Source of the DNA: Sellimonas sp963559135
Lineage (GTDB): Bacteria; Bacillota; Clostridia; Lachnospirales; Lachnospiraceae
Length of the DNA: 64,000 bases
Direction: 5' to 3'
Assembly: GCA_963559135.1 (NCBI GenBank)
Contig: CAUWJP010000007.1
Coordinates: 31,871-95,870, forward strand
A program made the translations under genes and the position numbers. Shown here piece by piece: positions 37,078 through 45,278 of this stretch (position 1 is its first letter; every line of letters begins with the position of its first letter). The notes under the pieces were generated by a model. It was not told where the DNA came from and ran no database searches. It saw nothing but the letters and a program-made list of their open reading frames with translations.

Positions 37078-37113
37078 CAGCTCAGGTGTCGAAGTACAGC
37101 TGAGCTGTTTTTA
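37078..37113 (+). terminator. Terminator after proC
   Basis: CAGCTCAG (37078-37085) pairs with CTGAGCTG (37100-37107) and is followed by TTTTTA. The loop is about 14 bases. Confidence 0.8.
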
Positions 37114-37207
37114 TTCTATCGGAAAGTATTGATGGCTTTCCGGCAGGAAAACAAAAGCGCGTAATCCGCGTAGATACAATACAGAAGGAAGGAGCACAGC
37201 GGCAACG

Positions 37208-37801
37208 ATGGAGAAGAAAAAGAAGAGTGTAAAAGACAGAATTGTGTCGGCAGCCTGGGAACTGTTCTATGAGAAAGGGTACGACACGACAACCGTAGAT
37301 GACATTATCAGACTGTCTGATACATCCAAGGGATCGTTTTACTATTATTTTGACGGGAAAGATGCCCTCTTAAATACATTGTCAACGGTGCTGGATGATC
37401 TGTATCTGTCCTTGAAAGAAGAGATGGATCCCTACATGGACAGCTTTGAGAAACTGATGTTTTTAAATTACCGGGCTCATACGTTCATGGAAAAGACCAT
37501 TAAAGTCGATCTGCTTGCATCTCTGTATTCTACACAGCTGATTTCCAAAGGGGAGAGAAGCCTTCTGGATCAGAACAGAGAATACTATAAGCTGATTGCG
37601 TCCGTCATCGAGGAAGGACAGAAGCGGGGCGAGATCAACAGAAGAAAAAGTGTCTCGGAGTTGGTGAAATATTATTCCCTCTGTGAGCGGGCACTTGTCA
37701 CGGACTGGTGTCTGAACAAGGGCAGCTATTCTCTTGGGGAATACAGTAAGGAATATATGCCGATTATGATGGAAAGCTTTAGAGGAAAACAGTTATTATG
37801 A
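37208..37801 (+). CDS. TetR/AcrR family transcriptional regulator
   Basis: A 197-residue regulator. The N-terminal helix-turn-helix spans residues about 9-55 (RIVSAAWELFYEKGYDTTTV, then DTSKGSFYYYFDGKDALL). The C-terminal dimer and ligand domain has no recognisable specificity. Its stop overlaps the start of the following EamA transporter gene as ATGA, so it probably controls that exporter, which is now broken. The 160-base gap upstream has a -10-like TACAAT near 37175 preceded by the GC-rich repeat GCGCGTAATCCGCG, a possible operator. Confidence 0.9.
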   Translation: MEKKKKSVKDRIVSAAWELFYEKGYDTTTVDDIIRLSDTSKGSFYYYFDGKDALLNTLSTVLDDLYLSLKEEMDPYMDSFEKLMFLNYRAHTFMEKTIKVDLLASLYSTQLISKGERSLLDQNREYYKLIASVIEEGQKRGEINRRKSVSELVKYYSLCERALVTDWCLNKGSYSLGEYSKEYMPIMMESFRGKQLL

Positions 37802-38697
37802 ATAATATGGAAAAGAGAGAGGCGATGCGTGGCACGTGCATTGCCGTAATTGGGGGAATTTTCTGGGGACTGGCAGGAGTGTTCGGGCAGTATCTGTTTA
37901 CATACAAGGGCCTGAATGCACGTTGGCTGGTCAGTGTCCGGCTTGTACTGGCCGGGCTTCTTCTGCTTGCAACGGTGCTTGTAAAGCAGAAGAGCGATAC
38001 GTGGAAGATATGGAAGAAGAAAAAGGATGTGTTCTGACTGGTGCTGTTTGCGATTTTTGGGATGGCAGGATGCCAGCTGACCTACTATTCTTCCGTAGAA
38101 ACGTCAAATGCCGGGACTGCGACCGTACTGCAATACACAGCTCCGGCTATCATTATGCTTTATACTGCCTTAAGGGCAAAGAAAATGCCTGGGATTATGG
38201 AAGTTGGGGCACTGATTCTGGCGCTGTTTGGAACGTTTGTCCTGGCGACTCACGGGAATATCCATTCTCTTGCCATTTCCAGAGAGGCGCTGGTATGGGG
38301 CTTAACTTCGGCAGTAATGATGGCGGTTTATAACCTGTTGCCGTTGAAGCTGATGAAAGAGTACGGGACGTTCTGCGTCATCGGATGGGGGATGTTACTT
38401 GGCGGTGTTCTGATGTGTCTGTTCACGAGGCCATGGCATGTGGTCGGAACATGGGATCTTCAGGCAGTCGGAGCTATGGCAGTTGTCGTTGTAGTAGGAA
38501 CGGTCTTGTCCTTTTCTTTTTATATGGAAGGTGTTCGGATTATCGGAGCATCCAGAGCAAGTCTCTTTGCGTCGGTAGAACCGGTGACGGCCACAGCAGC
38601 GACCGTACTGATGATGCATGAGCCATTTACGCTTCCGGACTTTTTCGGAATCCTTTGCATTATGGTGGCAGTGCTGATTTTGTCGATACGTAAATAG
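37798..38697 (+). pseudogene. EamA/DMT transporter interrupted by one in-frame stop codon
   Basis: The frame encodes a whole transporter of about 299 residues except for a TGA at 38035-38037. The first part (79 residues) ends KKKKDVF, and the second resumes in the same frame with LVLFAIFGMAGCQLTYYSS and continues through both EamA repeats (TSNAGTATVLQYTAPAI, GASRASLFASVEPVTATAA) to a normal end. There is no shift and no ribosome site for a restart at GTG 38041. A single C-to-T change in a CGA codon would explain it. It begins ATGA-coupled to the TetR gene. It may be a true recent null mutation or a sequence error. Confidence 0.85.
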
Positions 38698-38698
38698 A

Positions 38699-38952
38699 AA
38701 ATCCGTATCATTGGAAATAGGCGGACCGGAGATTTACCGGGGGAGAAATTGTGCGGTAGCAGAAGGCGCATTCCTGATGCCAATCCAGACCAATGATCCA
38801 AGAACCATACTGGTAGTAAGTGGATATCCAATGTTTGTAAATGGAAAATCGACGGTGGAATCGGCGTCGGTGACGGAACCTAAAAGCAGGACCTGGAGAT
38901 GGCAGAGTATGTGCTTGAAAAGTTGAAAAACCTGCAGGCTAGAGTAGAATAA
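38699..38952 (+). pseudogene. Decayed remnant of a GlcG/HbpS-like (DUF336) protein
   Basis: Two frames together read like the C-terminal half of a GlcG/HbpS/PduO-C domain protein. Frame 2 gives GGPEIYRGRN, then RTILVVSGYPMFVNGK; frame 1 continues IDGGIGVGDGT and, after a TAA at 38881, KQDLEMAEYVLEKLKNLQ. In the family the corresponding stretch reads like PLFVDGK-IGGIGVSGGT-EQD-EIAE. One missing A in the A run at 38844-38847 would explain the shift. The N-terminal half is absent. It abuts the broken EamA gene and ends at a terminator, so the whole tail of this operon appears to be decaying. Confidence 0.6.
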
Positions 38953-38955
38953 AGA

Positions 38956-39012
38956 AATGATCCCGTGATGGTCGAAGACTTTGAATGTCTTGGAATTCAC
39001 GGGATCATTTTA
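38956..39012. terminator. Bidirectional terminator between the pseudogene and bioY
   Basis: AATGATCCCGTGA (38956-38968) pairs perfectly with TCACGGGATCATT (38997-39009), and an inner AAGAC/GTCTT stem lies in the loop. T-rich flanks on both strands fit a shared terminator for the convergent genes. Confidence 0.8.
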
Positions 39013-39047
39013 TATATGCGCTTCAGGCATTGATGCCGATGCCTGGG

Positions 39048-39605
39048 TTATCTGAGGGTAAGCCGTCTGTGAAGCTGCGGCCCGAGAAGGAGGGCCAGGA
39101 TGATTTTCAAAGCATCTCCTGGAAGATAAGGAATGACACCGGCAAACAGACCTTGCATAAAAGTCAGATGCATCTGCAGAGAAAGCCAGATGGTTCCGAA
39201 AAGATAGGTAACAAGGGTTCCGAGGATCATACCTGTCAGAGCAAAGAAAATACCACGGTGTCCTTCTGAGTTTTGCAGAAAAAGACCTCCGATCAGGATC
39301 AAAAAGAGAAAGCCGATCAGATATCCGCCGGTTGGTCCGGCAAGGGTACCAAAGCCTCCGGAAAACCCGGAGAAAACCGGCAGACCGCAAAGACCAAGTA
39401 GCATGTATACAATATAACTTAAAGAGAGCTGACGCCATGGAAGGATAAACAGTCCAATATAGAGCACCAGATTCGTCAGTGAAATCGGCACCGGACTTAC
39501 CGGAATGGGAATGGAAAGCGGCGCCAGAATACAGATGATGGCTGTCATCAGTGCTGTAAGCACAAGGTATCGGGTTGAAGCCGAAGAGGTCGTTGTATGA
39601 TTCAT
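39048..39605 (-). CDS. bioY: Biotin transporter BioY (ECF S-component)
   Basis: A 185-residue membrane protein with six hydrophobic segments. The N-terminal LTALMTAIICILAPLSIPIP, the long GLCGLPVFSGFSGGFGTLAG segment and PTGGYLIGFLFL are typical of BioY. It binds biotin outside the membrane and works with a shared ECF energising module encoded elsewhere. A BirA-type operator overlaps its promoter, so biotin should repress it. The AGGAGG ribosome site lies on the minus strand just before the ATG. Confidence 0.95.
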   Translation of the reverse strand: MNHTTTSSASTRYLVLTALMTAIICILAPLSIPIPVSPVPISLTNLVLYIGLFILPWRQLSLSYIVYMLLGLCGLPVFSGFSGGFGTLAGPTGGYLIGFLFLILIGGLFLQNSEGHRGIFFALTGMILGTLVTYLFGTIWLSLQMHLTFMQGLFAGVIPYLPGDALKIILALLLGPQLHRRLTLR

Positions 39606-39656
39606 AAAAAAATCCTCCTGATAAATATGTACAATATATTCTTCATATTAAACTAA

Positions 39657-39712
39657 AGTATACTGTTTTAGGAAATAATTGTCAACCTAATTTTGGATTA
39701 AAGGTTTACGTT
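39657..39712 (-). promoter_or_regulatory. bioY: bioY promoter with overlapping BirA biotin operator
   Basis: On the minus strand TTGACA (39680-39685) and TATACT (39657-39662) are 17 bases apart. Overlapping the -35 box is the inverted repeat AACGTAAACC-N15-GGTTGACAAT (39678-39712). This matches the BirA operator pattern of Firmicutes (GTAAACC, 15-base spacer, GGTTTAC) with one or two changes in the inner half. Confidence 0.85.
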
Positions 39713-39723
39713 GGAACTTATCG

Positions 39724-39773
39724 CGGTTATGGGGGACGTGTTCCGACGTATCGGAACACGTCCCCCATAACCG
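39724..39773. repeat. REP-like palindrome, copy 1
   Basis: A near-perfect 23-bp hairpin. The left arm holds GGGGGACGTGTTCCGA, the right arm TCGGAACACGTCCCCC, and the loop is CGTA. The core GGGGACGTGTTCCG recurs at 40103 and 63804. Such dispersed palindromes are typical of REP elements mobilised by RAYT (IS200-like tyrosine) transposases in Firmicutes, though no transposase gene lies in this window. Confidence 0.85.
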
Positions 39774-40099
39774 TTGTAATCACAACACTTTGAAACTACC
39801 AAACATCCTGGGAACCCTTGAAAATGCGAGGAAAAAGCAGAAAGGGAAAAGAAAAGTATCAAAACTTATTAAAGCAATAAATAAGGTACGTCGTGTACCA
39901 ACGAAAAAAAAATAATCTGACAATAACAGAAAAAATCAAAAATTCCTAGCAGAGTCTTAAAAGTTACAAAAGTATGAAACAGGAAAATACAGCATAAAAT
40001 AGAATTATACCAAGAGCAGAGACAAAAAATATTACAAAAAGAAAAGCAATATGTAATAGAAAAGAAAAGACAACTTAAAAACAACTTTATATTTTTTCA
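39774..40099. other. Gene-poor, purine-rich spacer between two palindromes
   Basis: No convincing gene is seen. The plus strand is very A-rich with AAAGAAAAG tracts. A short hairpin GGTAC-N5-GTACC lies near 39885. A minus-strand frame at 39869-40084 encodes only Phe/Cys/Leu-rich sequence that follows from the base skew and has no ribosome site of note. Confidence 0.5.
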
Positions 40100-40139
40100 A
40101 TAGGGGACGTGTTCCGGTGTATCGGAACACGTCCCCTAT
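40100..40139. repeat. REP-like palindrome, copy 2
   Basis: A 17-bp perfect stem. The left arm is ATAGGGGACGTGTTCCG, the right arm CGGAACACGTCCCCTAT, and the loop is GTGTAT. It lies 326 bases from copy 1. The two differ in loop and outer bases but share the same core. Confidence 0.85.
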
Positions 40140-40153
40140 CAATATGCTGTAAA

Positions 40154-40234
40154 AATGGAAGAATAAGATCTGTTTTTATGTCGATATGCTCAAAAATATG
40201 ACATTAGGACATAGTTTTTGGTCATTCTTCCATT
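40154..40234. repeat. 11-bp inverted repeat downstream of the AraC gene
   Basis: AATGGAAGAAT (40154-40164) and ATTCTTCCATT (40224-40234) are perfect inverted copies 59 bases apart. Internal GACAT/ATGTC repeats are also present. It could be a transcript-end structure for the minus-strand regulator gene or the relic of a small mobile element; nothing here decides which. Confidence 0.35.
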
Positions 40235-40285
40235 CATGAGGCCTGATGTGGATTGTATAATTACAACCGAAGAAGACAAGTAATA

Positions 40286-41167
40286 TTAGTTTTCAGATGA
40301 ACCGGTTTTAAGTTTTCGATATGCAGATGGTGAGTATCCGGTTGCATTGCGAAACATTTTTGAAAACGCAAGGGAATCTTCATATCCTACATTATGGGCA
40401 ATATCTTTGATGAATATATCGGTGGAGGAAAGCAGGTGCTTGGCTTGTTCGATCCGATAATTTAAGAGATATTTTTGTGGGGACATTTGTAGTTTCTTGT
40501 TAAAAATGTAGAACAGATAGGATCGTGTAATGCCTATATAGTCGGCAATGTTCTGAATGTGAATATTTTTATTGTAATTAAAGTGTATGTACTGCAGGGC
40601 ATGTTCAAAATATGTCTCAGGAAGATAATCGTGATGCTTCTGAGGATATTGGGAATCAGCGGAGTGGGAAGAAGCAGTCAGCATGGAAAAGAGTGAAAAC
40701 AACAGACTGACACGACAAAGTTCGTTGGTAATGGTCAGCTGATGGGTTTTCAGCATTTTCCGGATAACATCAGCGTATTCTTCCGGATCGCTGTTGCAGT
40801 CTCGGATATATGGGGAGGAGCCGAAGTCGGCCTGTTCCATATACTGTGCGGACTTGTTTCCGAGAAAGCTGATAAAAGCGTAGGTCCACGGTGTCTGGCT
40901 GTCGGCATAATAGCGGGCTTGAGTATTTGGAGGAATCAGAAAGATCTGTCCCTTTTTCAGATGATGGATCTGATGATCAATTTCAAAGTAGCCGCTTCCA
41001 TCGAGAATAAAATGCATATGGTACTGAGGGCGGAGCTTTGGACCCCACGTATAGTTTGGAGGGCATTTCTGAATGCCGCACCTTGTCAGATACAGATCGT
41101 TGGTTTGATGTTCAATATGGTCGAGACACTGGAAGCCGACAACATCACGATATACACTTGTTTCCAT
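40286..41167 (-). CDS. AraC family transcriptional regulator of sugar cassette 2
   Basis: A 293-residue regulator. The N-terminal cupin-type sensor domain (residues about 15-150) has LRPQYHMHFILDGSGYF and LIPPNTQARYYADSQTPW. The C-terminal double helix-turn-helix (residues about 190-285) has NIHIQNIADYIGITRSYLFY and IKDIAHNVGYEDSLAFSKMF followed by GYSPSAYRK. It resembles MsmR/RafR activators of raffinose genes. It is divergent from the GH36 gene and cassette 2, sharing an 87-base promoter gap, and most likely activates them. Confidence 0.93.
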   Translation of the reverse strand: METSVYRDVVGFQCLDHIEHQTNDLYLTRCGIQKCPPNYTWGPKLRPQYHMHFILDGSGYFEIDHQIHHLKKGQIFLIPPNTQARYYADSQTPWTYAFISFLGNKSAQYMEQADFGSSPYIRDCNSDPEEYADVIRKMLKTHQLTITNELCRVSLLFSLFSMLTASSHSADSQYPQKHHDYLPETYFEHALQYIHFNYNKNIHIQNIADYIGITRSYLFYIFNKKLQMSPQKYLLNYRIEQAKHLLSSTDIFIKDIAHNVGYEDSLAFSKMFRNATGYSPSAYRKLKTGSSEN

Positions 41168-41254
41168 ATGAGTCCCTCCTTTGAAGCGAAGTTAAAATTA
41201 CATGAATATAGCATAAAAGTATTTCAGAAAAAAGTCAAGGCAAGGAGAATCAAA

Positions 41255-42988
41255 ATGAAAGTTGTAAGTAATATCAAAGCAGAACTGAACTGGACTTCCA
41301 GATCCTTACCGGATGGACGTCAGGTTTACAACATATCCCTGGATCAGATTCCGGAGGGAGCGGATCAGACGGTCATTACCTGTGAATGGAGTTTTCCGAT
41401 CTGCGATATAGCGGGGAAATGGCATCCGAACTGCAGATATGACAGAACAGTGAAAGCGGACTGGGCGCATGGAGAGGTTTCCATGAGTTCTGTATCAGCC
41501 CCATTGGTAGTATTTTTCAGCGAGGATGGAAAAAACAGCGGTACATTTGCTGTTTCCGAGGCGAAAAAGATTGTCAGGATGAATCTGGGTGTTCATGAAG
41601 AAGACGGAACGATGAAATGCTGTGTGGATATTCATGTGGGGGCGGCAGATGAAGATCATTATGAAGTATCTGTTCTGATGGATTACAGAAAGATCAGGTA
41701 TGAACAGGCAATCAGAGAAGTTGGAATCTGGTGGGAGAAAGAATGCGGATTTGAGCCGGCATTTGTGCCGGAAGACGCGAAAGAGCCGATGTACTCTTTC
41801 TGGTATTCTTACCATCAGGAAATCACAGATGAAGAGATCGAAAAGGAATGCCGCAATGCAAAGGAACTGGGATTTAAGACCGTAATTGTAGATGACGGCT
41901 GGCAGACTGATGACATAAATCGTGGTTATGGGTACTGCGGAGACTGGGAAGTCGCTGAAAAGAAAATCAAAAATATGCAGCAGCATGTAGATAATGTTCA
42001 CAAGCTGGGAATGAAATACCTGCTGTGGTTCAGCGTTCCTTATGTTGGTATGTATTCAAAAATGTGGGAATTATTCCATGATAAGCTGATCGCGATAGAT
42101 GAAGAACAGCATACGGGAATTTTGGATATCAGATATCCAAAAGTCAGAGCATATTTAAAAAATATTTATGTGAAAGCTGTACGTGAATGGGGACTTGACG
42201 GTCTGAAACTTGATTTCATCGATGAGTTCTATGAGAGAAAAGATACACCAAAGGCGAATGCCGATATGGACTGTGTTTGCCTTCAGACAGCGCTTGACAA
42301 GCTGCTTGGTGAGACGATGGAAGAACTCAAAAAGATCGATGAAAACATTCTGATTGAATTCAGACAGCGTTACATCGGACCGTTTATCAAGAAATACGGA
42401 AATATGTTGAGAGTCTGTGATTGTCCGGAATCCGGACTTGCAAACAGAGTCGGAAGCATTGATCTGAGACTGATGAATGAACATACAGCAGTTCACTGCG
42501 ATCCGATTGTCTGGAATGAGGGAGAGACACCGGAGACAGCAGCACTGCAGATTGTAAATGCACTTTTTTCAACGCTGCAGTTTTCCGTAAAGACGGAATA
42601 TCTGACAGATGCACATAAAAAAATGATCCGCAATTATATGGAGTTTATGCGGGAACATAAAGCATTACTGCAGGAGAGCGCAGTGACGGCAGAAGAACCG
42701 CAGAATTTATATCCGGAAGTCAGCGTAAGAGATGACGAGACGGAGATCGTAGCATTGTATTCAATCGGCCGGGTAGTTACTATCGGCTCACAACAGAGAG
42801 ATTCCATCATTGTGAACGGAACAAGGGCAGAAGAAATTTATGTAAGAACAGAAAATGAAACAGCTGTCAAAGTCGTTCAGATTGACTGTTTCGGAACTGT
42901 TGTGAAGGAAGAAAGAATGATGCTTTCAGGCATCAAAAGTATTCCTTGTACTACGGCGGGGCGGATTGAAATAAAAAAAGAAAAATAA
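41255..42988 (+). CDS. Short GH36-like glycoside hydrolase (probable alpha-galactosidase)
   Basis: A 577-residue cytoplasmic enzyme of clan GH-D, shorter than the usual 700-750 residues. FKTVIVDDGWQTDD is the barrel motif and the proposed nucleophile is D320 in GLDGLKLDFIDEFYE. An acid/base candidate is D403 in VGSIDLRLMNEH, less certain. The C-terminal beta domain is small. The start at ATG 41255 follows CAAGGAGAATC; an open frame from 40742 runs antisense through the AraC gene and is not used. Alpha-galactosidase is the best guess, although an alpha-N-acetylgalactosaminidase or another alpha-glycosidase is possible. Confidence 0.8.
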   Translation: MKVVSNIKAELNWTSRSLPDGRQVYNISLDQIPEGADQTVITCEWSFPICDIAGKWHPNCRYDRTVKADWAHGEVSMSSVSAPLVVFFSEDGKNSGTFAVSEAKKIVRMNLGVHEEDGTMKCCVDIHVGAADEDHYEVSVLMDYRKIRYEQAIREVGIWWEKECGFEPAFVPEDAKEPMYSFWYSYHQEITDEEIEKECRNAKELGFKTVIVDDGWQTDDINRGYGYCGDWEVAEKKIKNMQQHVDNVHKLGMKYLLWFSVPYVGMYSKMWELFHDKLIAIDEEQHTGILDIRYPKVRAYLKNIYVKAVREWGLDGLKLDFIDEFYERKDTPKANADMDCVCLQTALDKLLGETMEELKKIDENILIEFRQRYIGPFIKKYGNMLRVCDCPESGLANRVGSIDLRLMNEHTAVHCDPIVWNEGETPETAALQIVNALFSTLQFSVKTEYLTDAHKKMIRNYMEFMREHKALLQESAVTAEEPQNLYPEVSVRDDETEIVALYSIGRVVTIGSQQRDSIIVNGTRAEEIYVRTENETAVKVVQIDCFGTVVKEERMMLSGIKSIPCTTAGRIEIKKEK

Positions 42989-43005
42989 AAAACGGAGGTA
43001 GTAAC

Positions 43006-44268
43006 ATGAAAAAGAGAATGAAAAGACTTGTAGCAGTTGGGCTTGTAACAGCGATGACAGGTACGATGCTTCTTGGATGTGGAGGTGGAAGCGGAAGTGA
43101 CAGTGAAAGCGACACAACCAGTGATGGAAAAGTAAAAATTCGTTTTGCATCCTGGGAGACAGGAGATACACTGGACAGCCAACAGGAATGTGTTGATCAG
43201 TTTAATGAGAGCCAGGACAAGATCGAAGTTGTTCTGGAAGGATGGGGATCTGATTTCGACACAAAGATGACAGCCAGTATGGGAGCAGGAGATGCACCGG
43301 ACGTTATGTATATGTGGGATTACCCGACATATTCTGAAAGCCTGGAACCACTCGATGAGTATATTGAAGCTGAAGGAGAAGATTACAAGAACAATTTCTT
43401 CGAAGCACTTTGGCCATACAACTCTATGAATGATCAGATTTATGGTGTACCGGTCAGTGTAGTTACATCCTGTCTGTACTACAACAAAGACCTGTTTGAT
43501 CAGGCTGGCGTAGAATATCCAACAGACGATTGGACTTGGGAAGACGTTGCAGAAGCCTCCAAACAGATTCAGTCAAAGATTGATGATGTAAATGGATTTA
43601 CACTTCCGATCGGAACCCTCCCATACACCCTGGAAATGTATCTGTGGAGCAATGGAACAGCATTTGTTGATGAAAACGGCAAACTGGACGGCAATATCAA
43701 CAGTGACAAGTCTATAGAAGTATTCCAGACATTCCAGGATATGGAAAAAGATGGCGTATTATACGCATCTGAAGAAAGTGGACAGACAGAAATGCCGGGC
43801 GGCAAAACAGCAATGTACGTAGATGGTACATGGCCGATCAAACAGTTTGATGAAGAAGGACTGAATTATGGTATTGCCCAGATTCCGAAATTTGAAGGAA
43901 CAGAACATTCTATCAGTGTTATTAATACATCTGGTATTGCAATCTCCAAAGACAGCAAGCACAAAGAAGAAGCTTGGGAATTCCTGAAATTCTGGACAGG
44001 TGAGGAGATGAATAAATATCGTATTAATACAGAATTACCGGCATTAAAGTCTGTTGTTGACTCTGAAGGTCTGAGAGAAGACGAAAAATATGCTCCATTC
44101 TATACAGCGCTTGACAATTGTGCAGGTTATGTACCGGCAAGCTTTATTACTGAAGGATGGACGGAGATTGACGCAGATGTTCAGCTTGCATTTGAAAGCA
44201 TTATCAATCCAAGTAGCCTTGCAGATGTAAAAGATACTCTGAATGAAGTTGTTGAAGCCCACGAGTAA
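43006..44268 (+). CDS. Sugar ABC transporter substrate-binding lipoprotein (cassette 2)
   Basis: A 420-residue binding protein with signal peptide and lipobox MLLGC (cysteine 25), then a Gly/Ser/Asp-rich linker. KIRFASWETGDTLDSQQECV and DAPDVMYMWDYPTYSESLEP align with the cassette 1 protein at 15676 throughout, so the two are paralogues. Differences in the middle of the protein, where the ligand is held, suggest a different sugar. With GH36 enzymes on both sides, an alpha-galactoside (melibiose, raffinose or stachyose type) is likely. The ribosome site is ACGGAGG. Confidence 0.91.
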   Translation: MKKRMKRLVAVGLVTAMTGTMLLGCGGGSGSDSESDTTSDGKVKIRFASWETGDTLDSQQECVDQFNESQDKIEVVLEGWGSDFDTKMTASMGAGDAPDVMYMWDYPTYSESLEPLDEYIEAEGEDYKNNFFEALWPYNSMNDQIYGVPVSVVTSCLYYNKDLFDQAGVEYPTDDWTWEDVAEASKQIQSKIDDVNGFTLPIGTLPYTLEMYLWSNGTAFVDENGKLDGNINSDKSIEVFQTFQDMEKDGVLYASEESGQTEMPGGKTAMYVDGTWPIKQFDEEGLNYGIAQIPKFEGTEHSISVINTSGIAISKDSKHKEEAWEFLKFWTGEEMNKYRINTELPALKSVVDSEGLREDEKYAPFYTALDNCAGYVPASFITEGWTEIDADVQLAFESIINPSSLADVKDTLNEVVEAHE

Positions 44269-44315
44269 GATTGTAAGTCAGAACATCCAGTCCGTATTTG
44301 AAGGAGCGGACAAAG

Positions 44316-44339
44316 GGAGGGGAAGTGTACTTCCCCTCC
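44316..44339 (+). promoter_or_regulatory. Intra-operon stem-loop in cassette 2
   Basis: GGAGGGGAAGT (44316-44326) pairs with ACTTCCCCTCC (44329-44339) almost without a loop and without a U tract. It occupies the same place as the stem-loop in cassette 1, between the binding-protein gene and the first permease gene, and likely raises binding-protein expression. Confidence 0.65.
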
Positions 44340-44360
44340 TCAAAATAAGGAGAGAGTCAC

Positions 44361-45278
44361 ATGAAAAAATTTAAATGGAAGACAGTCACACCATATCTGT
44401 TCATTCTACCATGGATTATCGGCTTTTTAGTTTTTACATTAGGACCGCTGATCTTTTCCCTTTGCATCAGCTTTTTTGACTGGCCGGTTGTCGGAGAACG
44501 TACATTTGTGGGACTGGGAAACTACATAGAAATGTTTACTCAGGATAAGCAGGTAATAAAATCTCTGATTATCAGTATTAAATATGCGGCCATCTTTGTA
44601 CCGCTGAATATCTGCATCGCCTTGTTTCTTGCAATGCTGATCAGTCAGCCGTTAAAGGGAATCAAGGTTTATAGAACGATTTTTTACATTCCAGCCGTGG
44701 TATCCGGCGTTGCTACATCCGTTATCTGGAGCTGGGTATTAAACAGTGACTATGGTATCTTAAACTATCTGCTTTCCCTGATCGGGATTGAGGGACCAAA
44801 ATGGTTGGTGGATCCAGCATGGGCGATCCTGGCAGTCGTTATCGTAAGTGCGTTCGGAGTCGGAACAATGATGCTCGTATTCTATACGAATATCAAAGGA
44901 ATCTCAGCAGAGCTATATGAAGCGGCAGCACTCGACGGCGCAGGTCCGGTCAGACAGTTTTTCAGCATTACGCTGCCGATCATCACGCCTACATTATTAT
45001 TCAACCTGATTACTTCTATCATCAGTTCATTCCAGCAGGTAACACTTGTTATGCTGTTAACCGGAGGTGGGCCGATGAAGTCCACATACTTCTACGGACT
45101 GATGACATACAACAACGCGTTCAGACACCATAAACTTGGTTACGCAAGTGCTAATGCCTGGGTAATGTTCATCATTATTCTCTGTCTGACCGCTCTTGTA
45201 TTCAAATCATCATCTATGTGGGTATTCTATGAGAATGAAGTAAACTCCGGAACGAAAAAGAAAAGGAGGAAAAAGTAA
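44361..45278 (+). CDS. Sugar ABC transporter permease, MalF/UgpA type (cassette 2)
   Basis: A 305-residue membrane protein almost collinear with the permease at 16960 (YLFILPWIIGFLVFTLGP at the start, EAAALDGAGPVRQFFSITLP as EAA motif, NAFRHHKLGYASANAWVMF near the end). About six membrane segments. It ends with a basic tail and overlaps the next gene by one base (TAATG). No ATPase is encoded in this cassette either. Confidence 0.92.
   Translation: MKKFKWKTVTPYLFILPWIIGFLVFTLGPLIFSLCISFFDWPVVGERTFVGLGNYIEMFTQDKQVIKSLIISIKYAAIFVPLNICIALFLAMLISQPLKGIKVYRTIFYIPAVVSGVATSVIWSWVLNSDYGILNYLLSLIGIEGPKWLVDPAWAILAVVIVSAFGVGTMMLVFYTNIKGISAELYEAAALDGAGPVRQFFSITLPIITPTLLFNLITSIISSFQQVTLVMLLTGGGPMKSTYFYGLMTYNNAFRHHKLGYASANAWVMFIIILCLTALVFKSSSMWVFYENEVNSGTKKKRRKK

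Noticed and set aside
38041..38697. Second half of the EamA gene as an independent short transporter starting at GTG 38041
   Set aside because: There is no ribosome site at the GTG, and sequence before the stop continues the same family; one broken gene is simpler.
39869..40084. Minus-strand reading frame of 71 codons rich in Phe and Cys between the palindromes
   Set aside because: Composition follows from the purine-rich plus strand; no ribosome site, no domain, and it lies in a gene-free spacer.
40742..41254. N-terminal extension of the short GH36 protein
   Set aside because: The open frame runs antisense through the AraC gene; ATG 41255 has a good ribosome site and fits the family start.
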